Shown here: in pieces, positions 16,731 to 24,967 of the stretch | Layout of the letters: the number at the start of each line of letters is the position of its first letter | Position numbering within the stretch: the stretch's first letter is position 1 | The notes under the pieces: generated by a model | Database searches by the model: none | What the model was told of the DNA's origin: nothing | Seen by the model: only the letters and a program-made list of their open reading frames with translations | Assembly: GCF_017916365.1 (NCBI RefSeq) | Contig: NZ_JAFMSU010000002.1 | Span: 558,001-622,000, forward strand | Direction of reading: 5' to 3' | Source: Rufibacter roseolus | Lineage (GTDB): Bacteria > Bacteroidota > Bacteroidia > Cytophagales > Hymenobacteraceae | DNA length: 64,000 bases | Made by a program: the position numbers and the translations under genes

Positions 16731-16817
16731 TTGTGAAAATAGAATGAAATAGTATCTAGAAAGTGTAAACCTGGTTACTCACTTCAGCTGCTTTAGAATT
16801 GTATTAATACTGTTTTC

Positions 16818-16832
16818 TGAAATTGCATTTCA
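16818..16832. promoter_or_regulatory. TGAAAT-TGC-ATTTCA dyad, possible operator
   Basis: A 15-base interrupted palindrome whose last 13 bases recur exactly at 16099-16111. The two sites bracket the XRE-like gene. Confidence 0.35.
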
Positions 16833-16876
16833 TGGCTGCGGTCTGAAGGGGTAAAGATTAGAATTGCAGAACTTAG

Positions 16877-16912
16877 GTTTTGAACCTCTTTTGGTAAAAT
16901 CAATCATAAAAC
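16877..16912. repeat. 36-bp dispersed dyad element, copy 8
   Basis: Exact match to GTTT-N9-TTT-N4-AAA-N9-AAAC, standing alone in the long gap between the XRE-like gene and susC. Confidence 0.65.
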
Positions 16913-17409
16913 AGAAACACGTACCTCCTCTGGTTCATATGCCGGTGGCAGATTTTATTCTTAACTCATCCTTAAGAAAAGGCCTTCCGGAAGAATTCCG
17001 TACCTCAAAAGATTTAAGTTAATGCACCGGTAGGCCTTCGTTAAACAGATGACAACCTTCTGTATCCTCTCACTTTCCTCTGTTAGAGTTTTTGGTTTGG
17101 CGATTACCATCGGGTTAGAAATGTCACCTATTCCTCCTCAAGCAGCATCTGTCTCTTAAAAGAAGCTTTAACCACAGGTTTTAAAACCATTATGGTTGAA
17201 ATAAAGGGTTCTGTTCAGGCTGCTCTGAAACCTTATACCTAGAGTTTCACCGGGTAATCAATGTCTCCTGCTTTTACCTATTATTAAAAAAGTTAAACAA
17301 AAGGGCAGGTTCTTAGAGGTACTTATAAAAGTTGAGTTCAACACATATATAGAATTTGTAAAAACAATGGGTAATTTTTGCCTAATCAAAAAAATTATGC
17401 TTGTAAAAA

Positions 17410-17440
17410 TTTGTTAATTATAATTTTATAAGTATCTTTT
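17410..17440 (+). promoter_or_regulatory. Predicted promoter of the susC operon
   Basis: TTTG (17410-17413), a 19-base spacer and TATCTTTT (17433-17440) fit the Bacteroidota housekeeping promoter TTTG-N19-TAnnTTTG with one mismatch. The expected transcript starts near 17447, giving a leader of about 155 bases that contains the palindrome GTTTATAC-N9-GTATAAAC. Confidence 0.5.
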
Positions 17441-17603
17441 GGTATTGTTTTGAAAAGCCATTTCAATTTCGGCTTCCCCCATCCTATATAGAGAGAACTT
17501 CTGGTGTTTATACAATAGAGTAGTATAAACAGATACCGCTCCCTGTAACCGCTCTGGTTAACCTATCTCTTCTCCTGCCTAGTCTTCCAAAACCTGTTTT
17601 CCC

Positions 17604-20600
17604 ATGAAAAATGGTTTACTTTTTTTGGTAATAATTCTTTTCATCCCTTTTGGTGTTTTCGCACAGGGCGTCAATGTCACTGGTAAAGTAGTGGATGAAA
17701 GCTCTGAACCCTTGATTGGAGTAACGGTACTGGTGAAAGGCTCTACCCTTAGCACCGCTACGGGGGCAAATGGAGATTTCACTTTAAGGGTTCCTGATCC
17801 TAACGCAACGCTGGTCTTCTCATTCATCAGTTACACCACCCAGGAGGTACCCCTCAACGGCCAGACTTCCATTAACGTCACCCTAAAAACCGATGTCCAA
17901 ACCTTGGGTGAGGTAGTGGTGGTGGGGTATACCTCCTCTAGGAAAGAGGAATTAACGGGTTCGGTGGCGATTGTGGAAATGGCCCCCATCAAGACCGCCA
18001 GTGTGAGTACGGGTAACCCCATGCAAGCCATGCAGGGCCGGGTGGCGGGCCTTTACATTGAGAAAACGGGAACACCGTCTGGGGAGAACAGCCGTATTTT
18101 GGTGCGGGGTGTCAATACCTTGGGTAACACAGACCCTCTGTATATTATTGACGGGGTGCCTACCAAGCGGACGCAGGTTTTCCAGAGCATCAGCCCCAGT
18201 GCCATTACTTCGGTGCAGGTCCTGAAAGACGCCTCCTCGGCTTCCATTTACGGAGCCCGGGCCTCCAACGGCGTTATCATTGTGACCACCAGCAACGGGG
18301 GCAATACAGACGGGAAGATCAACGTGAACTTCAACACCAGCATCTCGGCGCAATCTGAGAATTCCCAGCGCTTTGAGATGCTGAATGCCGTGGAAAGGGG
18401 CAGGGCGCTCTGGCAAGCCTCCGTCAACGACCGCGTGGATCCTGAATCGGGGTACGGCGAGATCTATGATTTTGACTGGAACGGTGATTTCAATAACCCG
18501 GTGCTGAACAGCGTTACCGTCAAACCCTTTGTGGGTGGAAACCAGCAGGTACCTGTGGGGGATACAGACTGGCAGGATGTGATGTACGATGTGGGCTGGG
18601 TGAACAACAACGATCTTACCTTGTCCGGTGGCACGCCCAATTCCTCGGTTCTGATCAACCTGGGGTACATACACAATTCAGGCATGCTGGCCTTTACCAA
18701 TTACCACCGGTACAGCGGCCGCCTCAATGCCAACACCAGCATGTTTGACGGTAAGTTCATGATGGGAGTCAATGCCCAGGTGGCAAGTTCAAAGGAAACC
18801 CTGGCCACCCAGGACCTGGGAAGCGCCTGGACTCCGGGTACCGCCATCACGCTTGCGCCCACCATCCCCGTCTATACCACCGATGGCCGCTACGCCGGCC
18901 CCCTGGGTTCTGGTTACTCAGACCGGAACAACCCCTTGCACATGCAGGACATCAACCAGGATGATTTCACCCGCCGTTCCTTTATCTTCGGGAATGTCTT
19001 TGCCGAACTGGAGCCGGTAAACCAATTGATTCTGAGAACGTCTGTTGGCGGCGATTTTGCGCAAAACAAGGTCAGAAACATTGAGAAATCCTTCACTGAA
19101 GGGTTTATTGCCAGGTCCCTGAACAGTTTGTCTCTGGCCACCACCAACTTCTCCAGCATCACCTGGTCCAATACCGCCCGGTACATGTTGGAACTGGGCC
19201 AGAACCGCTTCAATTTCCTGGCCGGTGTTGAAGCCATTTGGGACAACGGCGATGATGTGACTGCCTACCGCGAGAACTTCGCCAACCAAAACGTAAATTA
19301 CTTTGTACTGAACGCCGGTTCTGGAAACACCAATGCTATTGGGGGCTCCACTGGTAGCAGGCTTTTGTCCCAGTTCGGGCGTATTGATTACGCCTTTGGG
19401 GAGAAATACCTGGCTGCGGTGACGCTGCGCAGAGATGGTTCCTCCCGTTTTGGCGAGGAAAACCGGTTCGGGTTTTTCCCGGCCTTTTCCATTGGGTGGC
19501 GCATTGACCAAGAACCTTTCATGCAAGGGGTGCCGCTGATCAGTGGCCTGAAACTAAGGGCCGGTATTGGCCGGATCGGGAACCAGGACATCGGGGATTT
19601 GGCGCGGTTTGGGTTGTTTGAGCCTAGGTATGGGGCTAGAGCCTCTGAGGTGCCCGGTGGGCACAATGATTTCTTTGACCGGTATTGGAACGTAGGAACC
19701 GCCTATGATTTAAATGGCACCAACACGGGGGCTTTGCCCTCTGGTTTCGTCTCCATCCAGGCCGAGAACCCTGCCCTGAAATGGGAGGAAACAGATGAAC
19801 TGAACTTGGGCCTGGACTTCTCCTTCCTGGACGGAAGTATCACCGGCTCCTTTGATTATTTCACCCGAGAGACCCGAGACATCCTGATTCAGCCACCCGT
19901 GGCCTCTGCAGTGGGTGAAGGCCAGTTGAAGTATGTGAACGGCGCCACCAAAACAAACAAAGGTTGGGAGATCTCGGCCGCTTACACCAGCCCCGCCGAC
20001 AAGCCATTCAAGTACACCCTTTCCGGCAATGTTTTCCGTTTCCGGGACAAAATCACAGAACTGCCCGAAGAAGTTCGGTCTGCTTTCCCGGGCAACGCCG
20101 TGACTACCATTTTGGGTAGGTCTCAATTGGATTTGTTTGGCTACCGCACTGACGGCATTTTCCAGAACCAGCAGGAAGTGGATGCGCATGCCAGCCAGGT
20201 AGGGGCGGCCCCGGGCCGTATCCGGTACGTTGACCTGAACGATGACGGGAAAATTGATGACCTTGACCAGGAGTTCTTCGGGACGCTGCTGCCTTCCTTC
20301 AGCTATGGCCTTCGGGTGGACGTGGGTTATAAGAACTTTGACTTATCCCTGTTCGGGGCCGGGGTGGCCGGCCGTACCGGCAATGATCCCTACACCTTCT
20401 ACAATGACTTCATCAGGGGCCGTGATAACGTGGGAACCGGGGTGTTCAGGGCCTGGACTCCGCAGAACCCGGGTTCATCGGTACCCGCCCTCACCCTAGC
20501 CGATGCCAACAACGAGACCAGAAGCTCAGATTACCTGTTGGTCAACACTTCCTATTTCAAGCTGCGCAATGCCCAAATAGGCTATAGTCTGCCCACTACC

Positions 20601-20768
20601 TCCATTAACCGGTTCATAGGCTTGCAGCAGCTGCGGGTCTTTTTCATGGTAGATAACGTCTTCTGGATCAAAAGCAATGAGTTTCAGGGACCTGACCCTG
20701 AGCGGACCAGCATTGATGTGATTCCCGTTCCCCGGACATTCTCTTTTGGTGTAAACGTATCGCTTTAA
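17604..20768 (+). CDS. susC: SusC/RagA-family TonB-dependent outer-membrane transporter
   Basis: A 1054-residue importer, full length for SusC proteins. A signal peptide ends at FGVFA (residue 20). Residues about 25-105 form a carboxypeptidase-regulatory-like beta sandwich (VTGKVVDESSEPLIGVTVLVKG). A TonB-box-like EVVVVGYTS follows, then the plug (RILVRGVNTLGNTDPLYIIDG and SIYGARASNGVIIVTT) and the 22-strand barrel ending in the aromatic-rich FSFGVNVSL. It pairs with the SusD gene 20 bases downstream. The rest of the locus points to fructan oligosaccharides as the cargo, an inference from context. Confidence 0.95.
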   Translation: MKNGLLFLVIILFIPFGVFAQGVNVTGKVVDESSEPLIGVTVLVKGSTLSTATGANGDFTLRVPDPNATLVFSFISYTTQEVPLNGQTSINVTLKTDVQTLGEVVVVGYTSSRKEELTGSVAIVEMAPIKTASVSTGNPMQAMQGRVAGLYIEKTGTPSGENSRILVRGVNTLGNTDPLYIIDGVPTKRTQVFQSISPSAITSVQVLKDASSASIYGARASNGVIIVTTSNGGNTDGKINVNFNTSISAQSENSQRFEMLNAVERGRALWQASVNDRVDPESGYGEIYDFDWNGDFNNPVLNSVTVKPFVGGNQQVPVGDTDWQDVMYDVGWVNNNDLTLSGGTPNSSVLINLGYIHNSGMLAFTNYHRYSGRLNANTSMFDGKFMMGVNAQVASSKETLATQDLGSAWTPGTAITLAPTIPVYTTDGRYAGPLGSGYSDRNNPLHMQDINQDDFTRRSFIFGNVFAELEPVNQLILRTSVGGDFAQNKVRNIEKSFTEGFIARSLNSLSLATTNFSSITWSNTARYMLELGQNRFNFLAGVEAIWDNGDDVTAYRENFANQNVNYFVLNAGSGNTNAIGGSTGSRLLSQFGRIDYAFGEKYLAAVTLRRDGSSRFGEENRFGFFPAFSIGWRIDQEPFMQGVPLISGLKLRAGIGRIGNQDIGDLARFGLFEPRYGARASEVPGGHNDFFDRYWNVGTAYDLNGTNTGALPSGFVSIQAENPALKWEETDELNLGLDFSFLDGSITGSFDYFTRETRDILIQPPVASAVGEGQLKYVNGATKTNKGWEISAAYTSPADKPFKYTLSGNVFRFRDKITELPEEVRSAFPGNAVTTILGRSQLDLFGYRTDGIFQNQQEVDAHASQVGAAPGRIRYVDLNDDGKIDDLDQEFFGTLLPSFSYGLRVDVGYKNFDLSLFGAGVAGRTGNDPYTFYNDFIRGRDNVGTGVFRAWTPQNPGSSVPALTLADANNETRSSDYLLVNTSYFKLRNAQIGYSLPTTSINRFIGLQQLRVFFMVDNVFWIKSNEFQGPDPERTSIDVIPVPRTFSFGVNVSL

Positions 20769-20788
20769 CCCTTTAGAAGCTGTGAGTC

Positions 20789-22498
20789 ATGACAAAACGA
20801 TGGATTTATATCACCTTAACAGCGAGTCTGGGCTTATTAGTTGCTTGCGAAGATATGCTGGACTACGAGCCGAAAGGGGCCCTTACCGCGGGCGATGTCA
20901 CCACGCCTGAGAACGCAGAGGCCCTGGTCAACGCGGCCTATGCCGGGGTGGGAAACGATGACATGATTGGGCCTATGACCAGTATGTGGGTCTATGGCAG
21001 CGTCCGTTCCGATGACGCCTACAAAGGCGGTGGCGGGGTGGCCGACGTGGCGGAGGTGAATTTCTACGAGCAGTACAACCTCACTCAGGCCAACCTGAAT
21101 TTTATGCACCCCAACACCTGGGAAAACTTCTACCGGGCCATTTCCCGGGCGAATTTGGCGATCAGGACCATAAACAACATTTCTGATGCGGATTTTCCCA
21201 TGAAGAACACCCGGCTTGGCGAGCTCAGGTTCCTGAGGGGGCATTCCTATTTCATGATGAAGATTCTCTTCAAGTACATTCCGTACGTGGATGAAACCAT
21301 GACCGCCGAGCAGATCCTGCAAACCTCTAACCGTGAATATTCCAATGACGAACTATGGAGTAAGATAGGAGAGGATTTTGAGTTCGCCATGGACAACTTG
21401 CCCGAAAACCAACCCCAGGTGGGAAGGGCCAACAAGTTTGCCGCGGCGGCTTACCTGGCTAAGTTGCGGCTGTACCAGGCGTATGAACAGAACGAGCAGC
21501 ACCAGGTGGTGAACATCAATTCCGCCCGGTTGCAGGAGGTAGTGGACCTCACGCAGATGGTCATCAGCTCGGGGAAATATGCTCTGCAACCAGACTTCGC
21601 GGAGAACTTCCTCTACGGCTATGACAACGGTCCCGAGTCAATCTTCGCCATTCAGTACTCCATCAATGACGGTACTTCTTTGGGGAGGATCAGCACGGTG
21701 ACCGGCTTGAATTATCCGCATGGGGCGCCACAGTACGGCTGCTGCGGGTTCCACCAGCCCAGCCAGAACCTGGCCAACGCCTTCGGGACCGATGCCAACG
21801 GCCTGCCCAAGTTTGACACGTTCAACAATGGCATTATCAACTTTGCCACGGCCACGGTAGACCCAAGGGTAGACCACACCATCGGTATTGACGGGCACCC
21901 CTATAAATACAATCCGGCCATTCCGTTCAGTAACAGCTGGGTAAGGGACCCCGGGGTGTACGGTTTTTTCCAAAGCATGAAGGAGCAGCAGCTCGCTGAC
22001 TGCCCCTGCTACAAGAAGGAAGGACCTTTCATTGGCACGGCCAAAAACATTGACATCATCCGGTACGCCGATGTGTTGCTGTGGCAGGCCGAGGCTTACA
22101 TTGAATTGGGGCAGCAGGATTTGGCATTGCCGTTGATCAACCAGATCAGGCAAAGGGCGGCCCAAAGCACCGGGCGGACTAAAAAAGCCGATGGAACCGA
22201 TCCTTCAAATTACCTGATCAGGCCCTATCCCGCCACTAACTGGACCCAGGACTACGCCCGCCAGGCCTTGCAGTGGGAACGGCGGCTAGAGTTTGCCATG
22301 GAAAGCCCGCGTTTCTTTGACCTGGTGCGCTGGGGAATAGCCGAACCAACCTTGAACGCCTACCTGGCGGTAGAGAAAACCCGTAGAACGTTCCTGAATA
22401 ATGCCCGTTTTACGGCCGGCAGAGATGAATACCTGCCCATTCCGCAAAGGGAAATCACGTTCACCAAAGGGTTGTATCAGCAGAACCCGGGTTTTTGA
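20789..22498 (+). CDS. susD: RagB/SusD-family surface glycan-binding lipoprotein
   Basis: A 569-residue lipoprotein with lipobox LLVACE (Cys20). SusD proteins cap the SusC barrel and bind the glycan at the cell surface. TPR-like helices appear in the N-terminal half (AEALVNAAYAGVGN, LGELRFLRGHSYFMMK), and the family ending is present (ERRLEFAMESPRFFDLVRWG, then YLPIPQREI). Twenty bases separate it from susC, so the two form one operon. Its stop codon lies in a hairpin that is a copy of the 36-bp dyad (22491-22526), which could lower expression of the genes downstream. Confidence 0.95.
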   Translation: MTKRWIYITLTASLGLLVACEDMLDYEPKGALTAGDVTTPENAEALVNAAYAGVGNDDMIGPMTSMWVYGSVRSDDAYKGGGGVADVAEVNFYEQYNLTQANLNFMHPNTWENFYRAISRANLAIRTINNISDADFPMKNTRLGELRFLRGHSYFMMKILFKYIPYVDETMTAEQILQTSNREYSNDELWSKIGEDFEFAMDNLPENQPQVGRANKFAAAAYLAKLRLYQAYEQNEQHQVVNINSARLQEVVDLTQMVISSGKYALQPDFAENFLYGYDNGPESIFAIQYSINDGTSLGRISTVTGLNYPHGAPQYGCCGFHQPSQNLANAFGTDANGLPKFDTFNNGIINFATATVDPRVDHTIGIDGHPYKYNPAIPFSNSWVRDPGVYGFFQSMKEQQLADCPCYKKEGPFIGTAKNIDIIRYADVLLWQAEAYIELGQQDLALPLINQIRQRAAQSTGRTKKADGTDPSNYLIRPYPATNWTQDYARQALQWERRLEFAMESPRFFDLVRWGIAEPTLNAYLAVEKTRRTFLNNARFTAGRDEYLPIPQREITFTKGLYQQNPGF

Positions 22499-22526
22499 GG
22501 TATTTCTCCGAAATCACCTCAAAAAC
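22491..22526. repeat. 36-bp dispersed dyad element, copy 9 (hairpin at susD end)
   Basis: A nearly perfect inverted repeat, TTTTTGAGGT / ACCTCAAAAA with inner ATTTC / GAAAT, around a TCC loop. It contains the SusD stop codon. It may act as an attenuator between susCD and the sugar porter. Confidence 0.7.
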
Positions 22527-22665
22527 GGGAATTTAGAAAATGCGGTACGGCAGCGATTTTCTTCTTAGTTTAACCTTATCAAACTGAACATCAGCTCGCC
22601 GGAATGAATTTGTGATCTGATTGATTACCGTTTCACTCCACGAGGCTACCTTAATCCTTGGAAAA

Positions 22666-24000
22666 ATGTCAAGTAGAAAAGTGTTTTTTTGGTCGGTGGT
22701 GGTAGCCTTGGGAGGCTTTTTGTTCGGCTTTGACACGGCCGTTATCTCGGGGGCCGAAAAGGCTATCCAGCAGCTCTGGAATCTAAGTGTGTTTGAGCAC
22801 GGACTCACGGTGGCCATCGCGCTGATAGGAACGGTTTTCGGGGCCTTGTTTGGGGGGTGGCCCTCTGATAAGTTCGGGCGGAAAGCCACCCTGTACGGCA
22901 TTGCCTTGCTGTATTTGCTGTCCTCGCTGGGCACTGCTTTGGCGCCTAACTGGTACTTCTTTCTGGTGTTCCGGTTTCTGGGCGGCATTGGGGTGGGCGT
23001 TTCCTCGGTGACGGCGCCGCTGTACATCTCTGAGATTGCCCCGGCCAAAGACCGCGGGAGGCTGGTGGGGTTGTTTCAGTTCAATGTGGTGCTGGGTATT
23101 TTGATTGCGTATGTTTCCAATTACCTTTTTGGCGGGGCCGGTGATCAGGACTGGCGCTGGATGCTGGGGGTGCAGGCGTTTCCCTCTTTCCTGTTTCTGG
23201 TGGCCATCTTCTTCGTGCCCGAGAGTCCGCGGTGGCTCATCATCAGGCGCAACCGGGTGGAAGAGGCGAAAGGTACCCTGGCCATCGCCAACCCAGGTGC
23301 CAATATTGACCAGATGGTGCATGAGATACAGCATTCCGCCGAAGACGAGCATGGCGGAAAAGACAAGACACCTTTGTTCTCCAGGAAATATTCACTACCG
23401 GTGACCCTGGCCGTGCTGTTTGCCTTCTTCAACCAGGCCTCTGGGATCAATGCCATCATCTACTACGCGCCGCGCATCTTTGAAATGGTGGGGCTGGGAA
23501 AAAGCTCGGCTTTGCTTTCCTCGGCCGGCATCGGGTTTATCAATTTCGTGTTTACCCTGCTGGCCATCAATTTCATTGACCGGTTTGGCCGGAGGGTGCT
23601 CATGCTGGTGGGGTCCTGCGGCCTGATCATCACCCTGGCCTTGGTAGCCAAGGCGTTCTACCGGGAGGAGTTCAACAGCATTGCCGTGCCTATTTACCTG
23701 TTTGTGTACATCGCATTTTTCGCGTTCTCGCAAGGGGCGGTGATCTGGGTGTTCATTTCCGAGATCTTCCCCAACCAGGTGCGGGCACAGGGACAGGCCT
23801 TGGGCAGTTTCACCCATTGGTTTATGGCGGCGCTTATCGCGTTTACGTTCCCGTACATCGCGGAGACTCTGGGCGGGGGCAATACCTTCCTGATCTTTAG
23901 TTTTATGATGCTGCTGCAGCTGCTGTTTGTCTGGCGCATGATGCCCGAGACCAAGGGAACTTCCCTAGAGAAACTGGAGCAGAAAGTTGTTTTTCACTGA
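22666..24000 (+). CDS. MFS sugar porter, probable fructose or hexose importer
   Basis: A 444-residue, 12-helix major-facilitator transporter of the sugar porter subfamily. It shows GFLFGFDTAVISGA in helix 1, the loop 2-3 motif GGWPSDKFGRK, PESPRW after helix 6, GRR in loop 8-9 and PETKGTSLEKLE at the C-terminus. It would bring the monosaccharide released by the GH32 enzyme across the inner membrane, as in the B. thetaiotaomicron fructan locus. ATG at 22666 is preferred to a TTG at 22621. Its stop codon overlaps a 36-bp dyad. Confidence 0.92.
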   Translation: MSSRKVFFWSVVVALGGFLFGFDTAVISGAEKAIQQLWNLSVFEHGLTVAIALIGTVFGALFGGWPSDKFGRKATLYGIALLYLLSSLGTALAPNWYFFLVFRFLGGIGVGVSSVTAPLYISEIAPAKDRGRLVGLFQFNVVLGILIAYVSNYLFGGAGDQDWRWMLGVQAFPSFLFLVAIFFVPESPRWLIIRRNRVEEAKGTLAIANPGANIDQMVHEIQHSAEDEHGGKDKTPLFSRKYSLPVTLAVLFAFFNQASGINAIIYYAPRIFEMVGLGKSSALLSSAGIGFINFVFTLLAINFIDRFGRRVLMLVGSCGLIITLALVAKAFYREEFNSIAVPIYLFVYIAFFAFSQGAVIWVFISEIFPNQVRAQGQALGSFTHWFMAALIAFTFPYIAETLGGGNTFLIFSFMMLLQLLFVWRMMPETKGTSLEKLEQKVVFH

Positions 24001-24024
24001 TTTTTGGGAATTCGGCCTGAAAAC
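23989..24024. repeat. 36-bp dispersed dyad element, copy 10
   Basis: GTTTTTCACTGA at the left and GGCCTGAAAAC at the right; 36 bases with TTT at 14-16 and a degenerate AAT at 21-23. It contains the sugar porter stop codon (23998-24000). Confidence 0.6.
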
Positions 24025-24052
24025 GAAGTTCAATTAACCTGATCTCACCTCT

Positions 24053-24955
24053 ATGGAACAAAGCATCATCTGTTTTGGGGAAACGCTCTGGGACGTGCTA
24101 CCCTCCGGGAAAATGCCGGGTGGCGCCCCTATGAATGTCGCCATTCATCTTACCTACCACGGGTATTCGCCCCTGGTGATCAGCCGGGTGGGGAACGATG
24201 ATTTGGGGCGGGAGCTACTGGCGTTTCTGGAGAAGAAAAAGGTTTCCACCCTGTACATCCAAACGGGTCAGACGCATTTGACCGGGGTGGTGAAAGCCAA
24301 CATCAGCAACAAAAATGAGGTCACCTATAAGATAGTTGAGCCCGTGGCCTGGGACTACATCCAATATGACGAGGAGGTAGCCAGACTGGTAGCCCACAGC
24401 AATGTTTTCATCTACGGCAGCCTGGCCGCCCGGAACCCCACCACCCAGGAGACTCTGCTGAAATATTTACCGGTTGCGAAGCTTCGGGTCTTTGATGTCA
24501 ACCTTCGGCCGCCTTATTACAACCAGGAGCGGATAGGGCTTCTGCTGCAATTTGCTGACATCGTGAAGATGAACCACCAGGAACTGGCCGAGATCACCGA
24601 ATGGTTCGGGCTGCAAGAGGGTGGGGAGCAGGAGCAAATGCAGGCGGTGAAAGAGAAATTCGGGTTACAGTTGGTGATTGTGACCCGGGGAGAGAACGGC
24701 GCCGCCGCGCTTACTCAAGAGGGCTATTTTGAGCACCCTGGCTTCAAAGTGGAGGTGGCCGATACTATTGGGAGCGGAGATGCCTTTCTGGCCACGTTTC
24801 TGAGCAATTATCTACAGCAGCAACCCATCCAGGAAACCCTGAAACGAGCAAGCGCGGTGGGGGCTTTTGTGGCTACCCGGCCCGGGGCAACCCCAGAATA
24901 TTCTACCTCTGATCCTGAAAGCCTACTGATTCTGAACAATGCCCCCAAAGCATAA
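24053..24955 (+). CDS. PfkB-family carbohydrate kinase, probable fructokinase
   Basis: A 300-residue sugar kinase that probably phosphorylates imported fructose to fructose 6-phosphate. The start CFGETLWDVLPSG and the following GGAPMNVAIHL match the first PfkB region of fructokinases. The C-terminal anion-hole and catalytic signature DTIGSGDAFLATFLSNYL carries the base Asp. It lies between the sugar porter and the GH32 gene (12 bases to the next start), an order consistent with fructan catabolism. Confidence 0.92.
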   Translation: MEQSIICFGETLWDVLPSGKMPGGAPMNVAIHLTYHGYSPLVISRVGNDDLGRELLAFLEKKKVSTLYIQTGQTHLTGVVKANISNKNEVTYKIVEPVAWDYIQYDEEVARLVAHSNVFIYGSLAARNPTTQETLLKYLPVAKLRVFDVNLRPPYYNQERIGLLLQFADIVKMNHQELAEITEWFGLQEGGEQEQMQAVKEKFGLQLVIVTRGENGAAALTQEGYFEHPGFKVEVADTIGSGDAFLATFLSNYLQQQPIQETLKRASAVGAFVATRPGATPEYSTSDPESLLILNNAPKA

Positions 24956-24967
24956 ACCCGTCATCCC

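Larger units (their letters stand above)
16731..17603. other. 870-bp AT-rich intergenic region before susC
   Basis: I see no gene. It contains the dyad TGAAAT-TGC-ATTTCA (16818-16832), one copy of the 36-bp dyad (16877-16912), a likely susC promoter (17410-17440) and an interrupted palindrome GTTTATAC-N9-GTATAAAC (17506-17530) in the predicted leader. Confidence 0.5.

Noticed and set aside
17151-17187. A 37-base segment with TTAAAAC end upstream of susC
   Set aside because: The spacing is off by one and the inner tracts do not match the dyad pattern.
17952-18674. 240-codon open frame antisense to susC
   Set aside because: Product rich in His, Arg and Gly with no family resemblance; the sense frame is unmistakable SusC.
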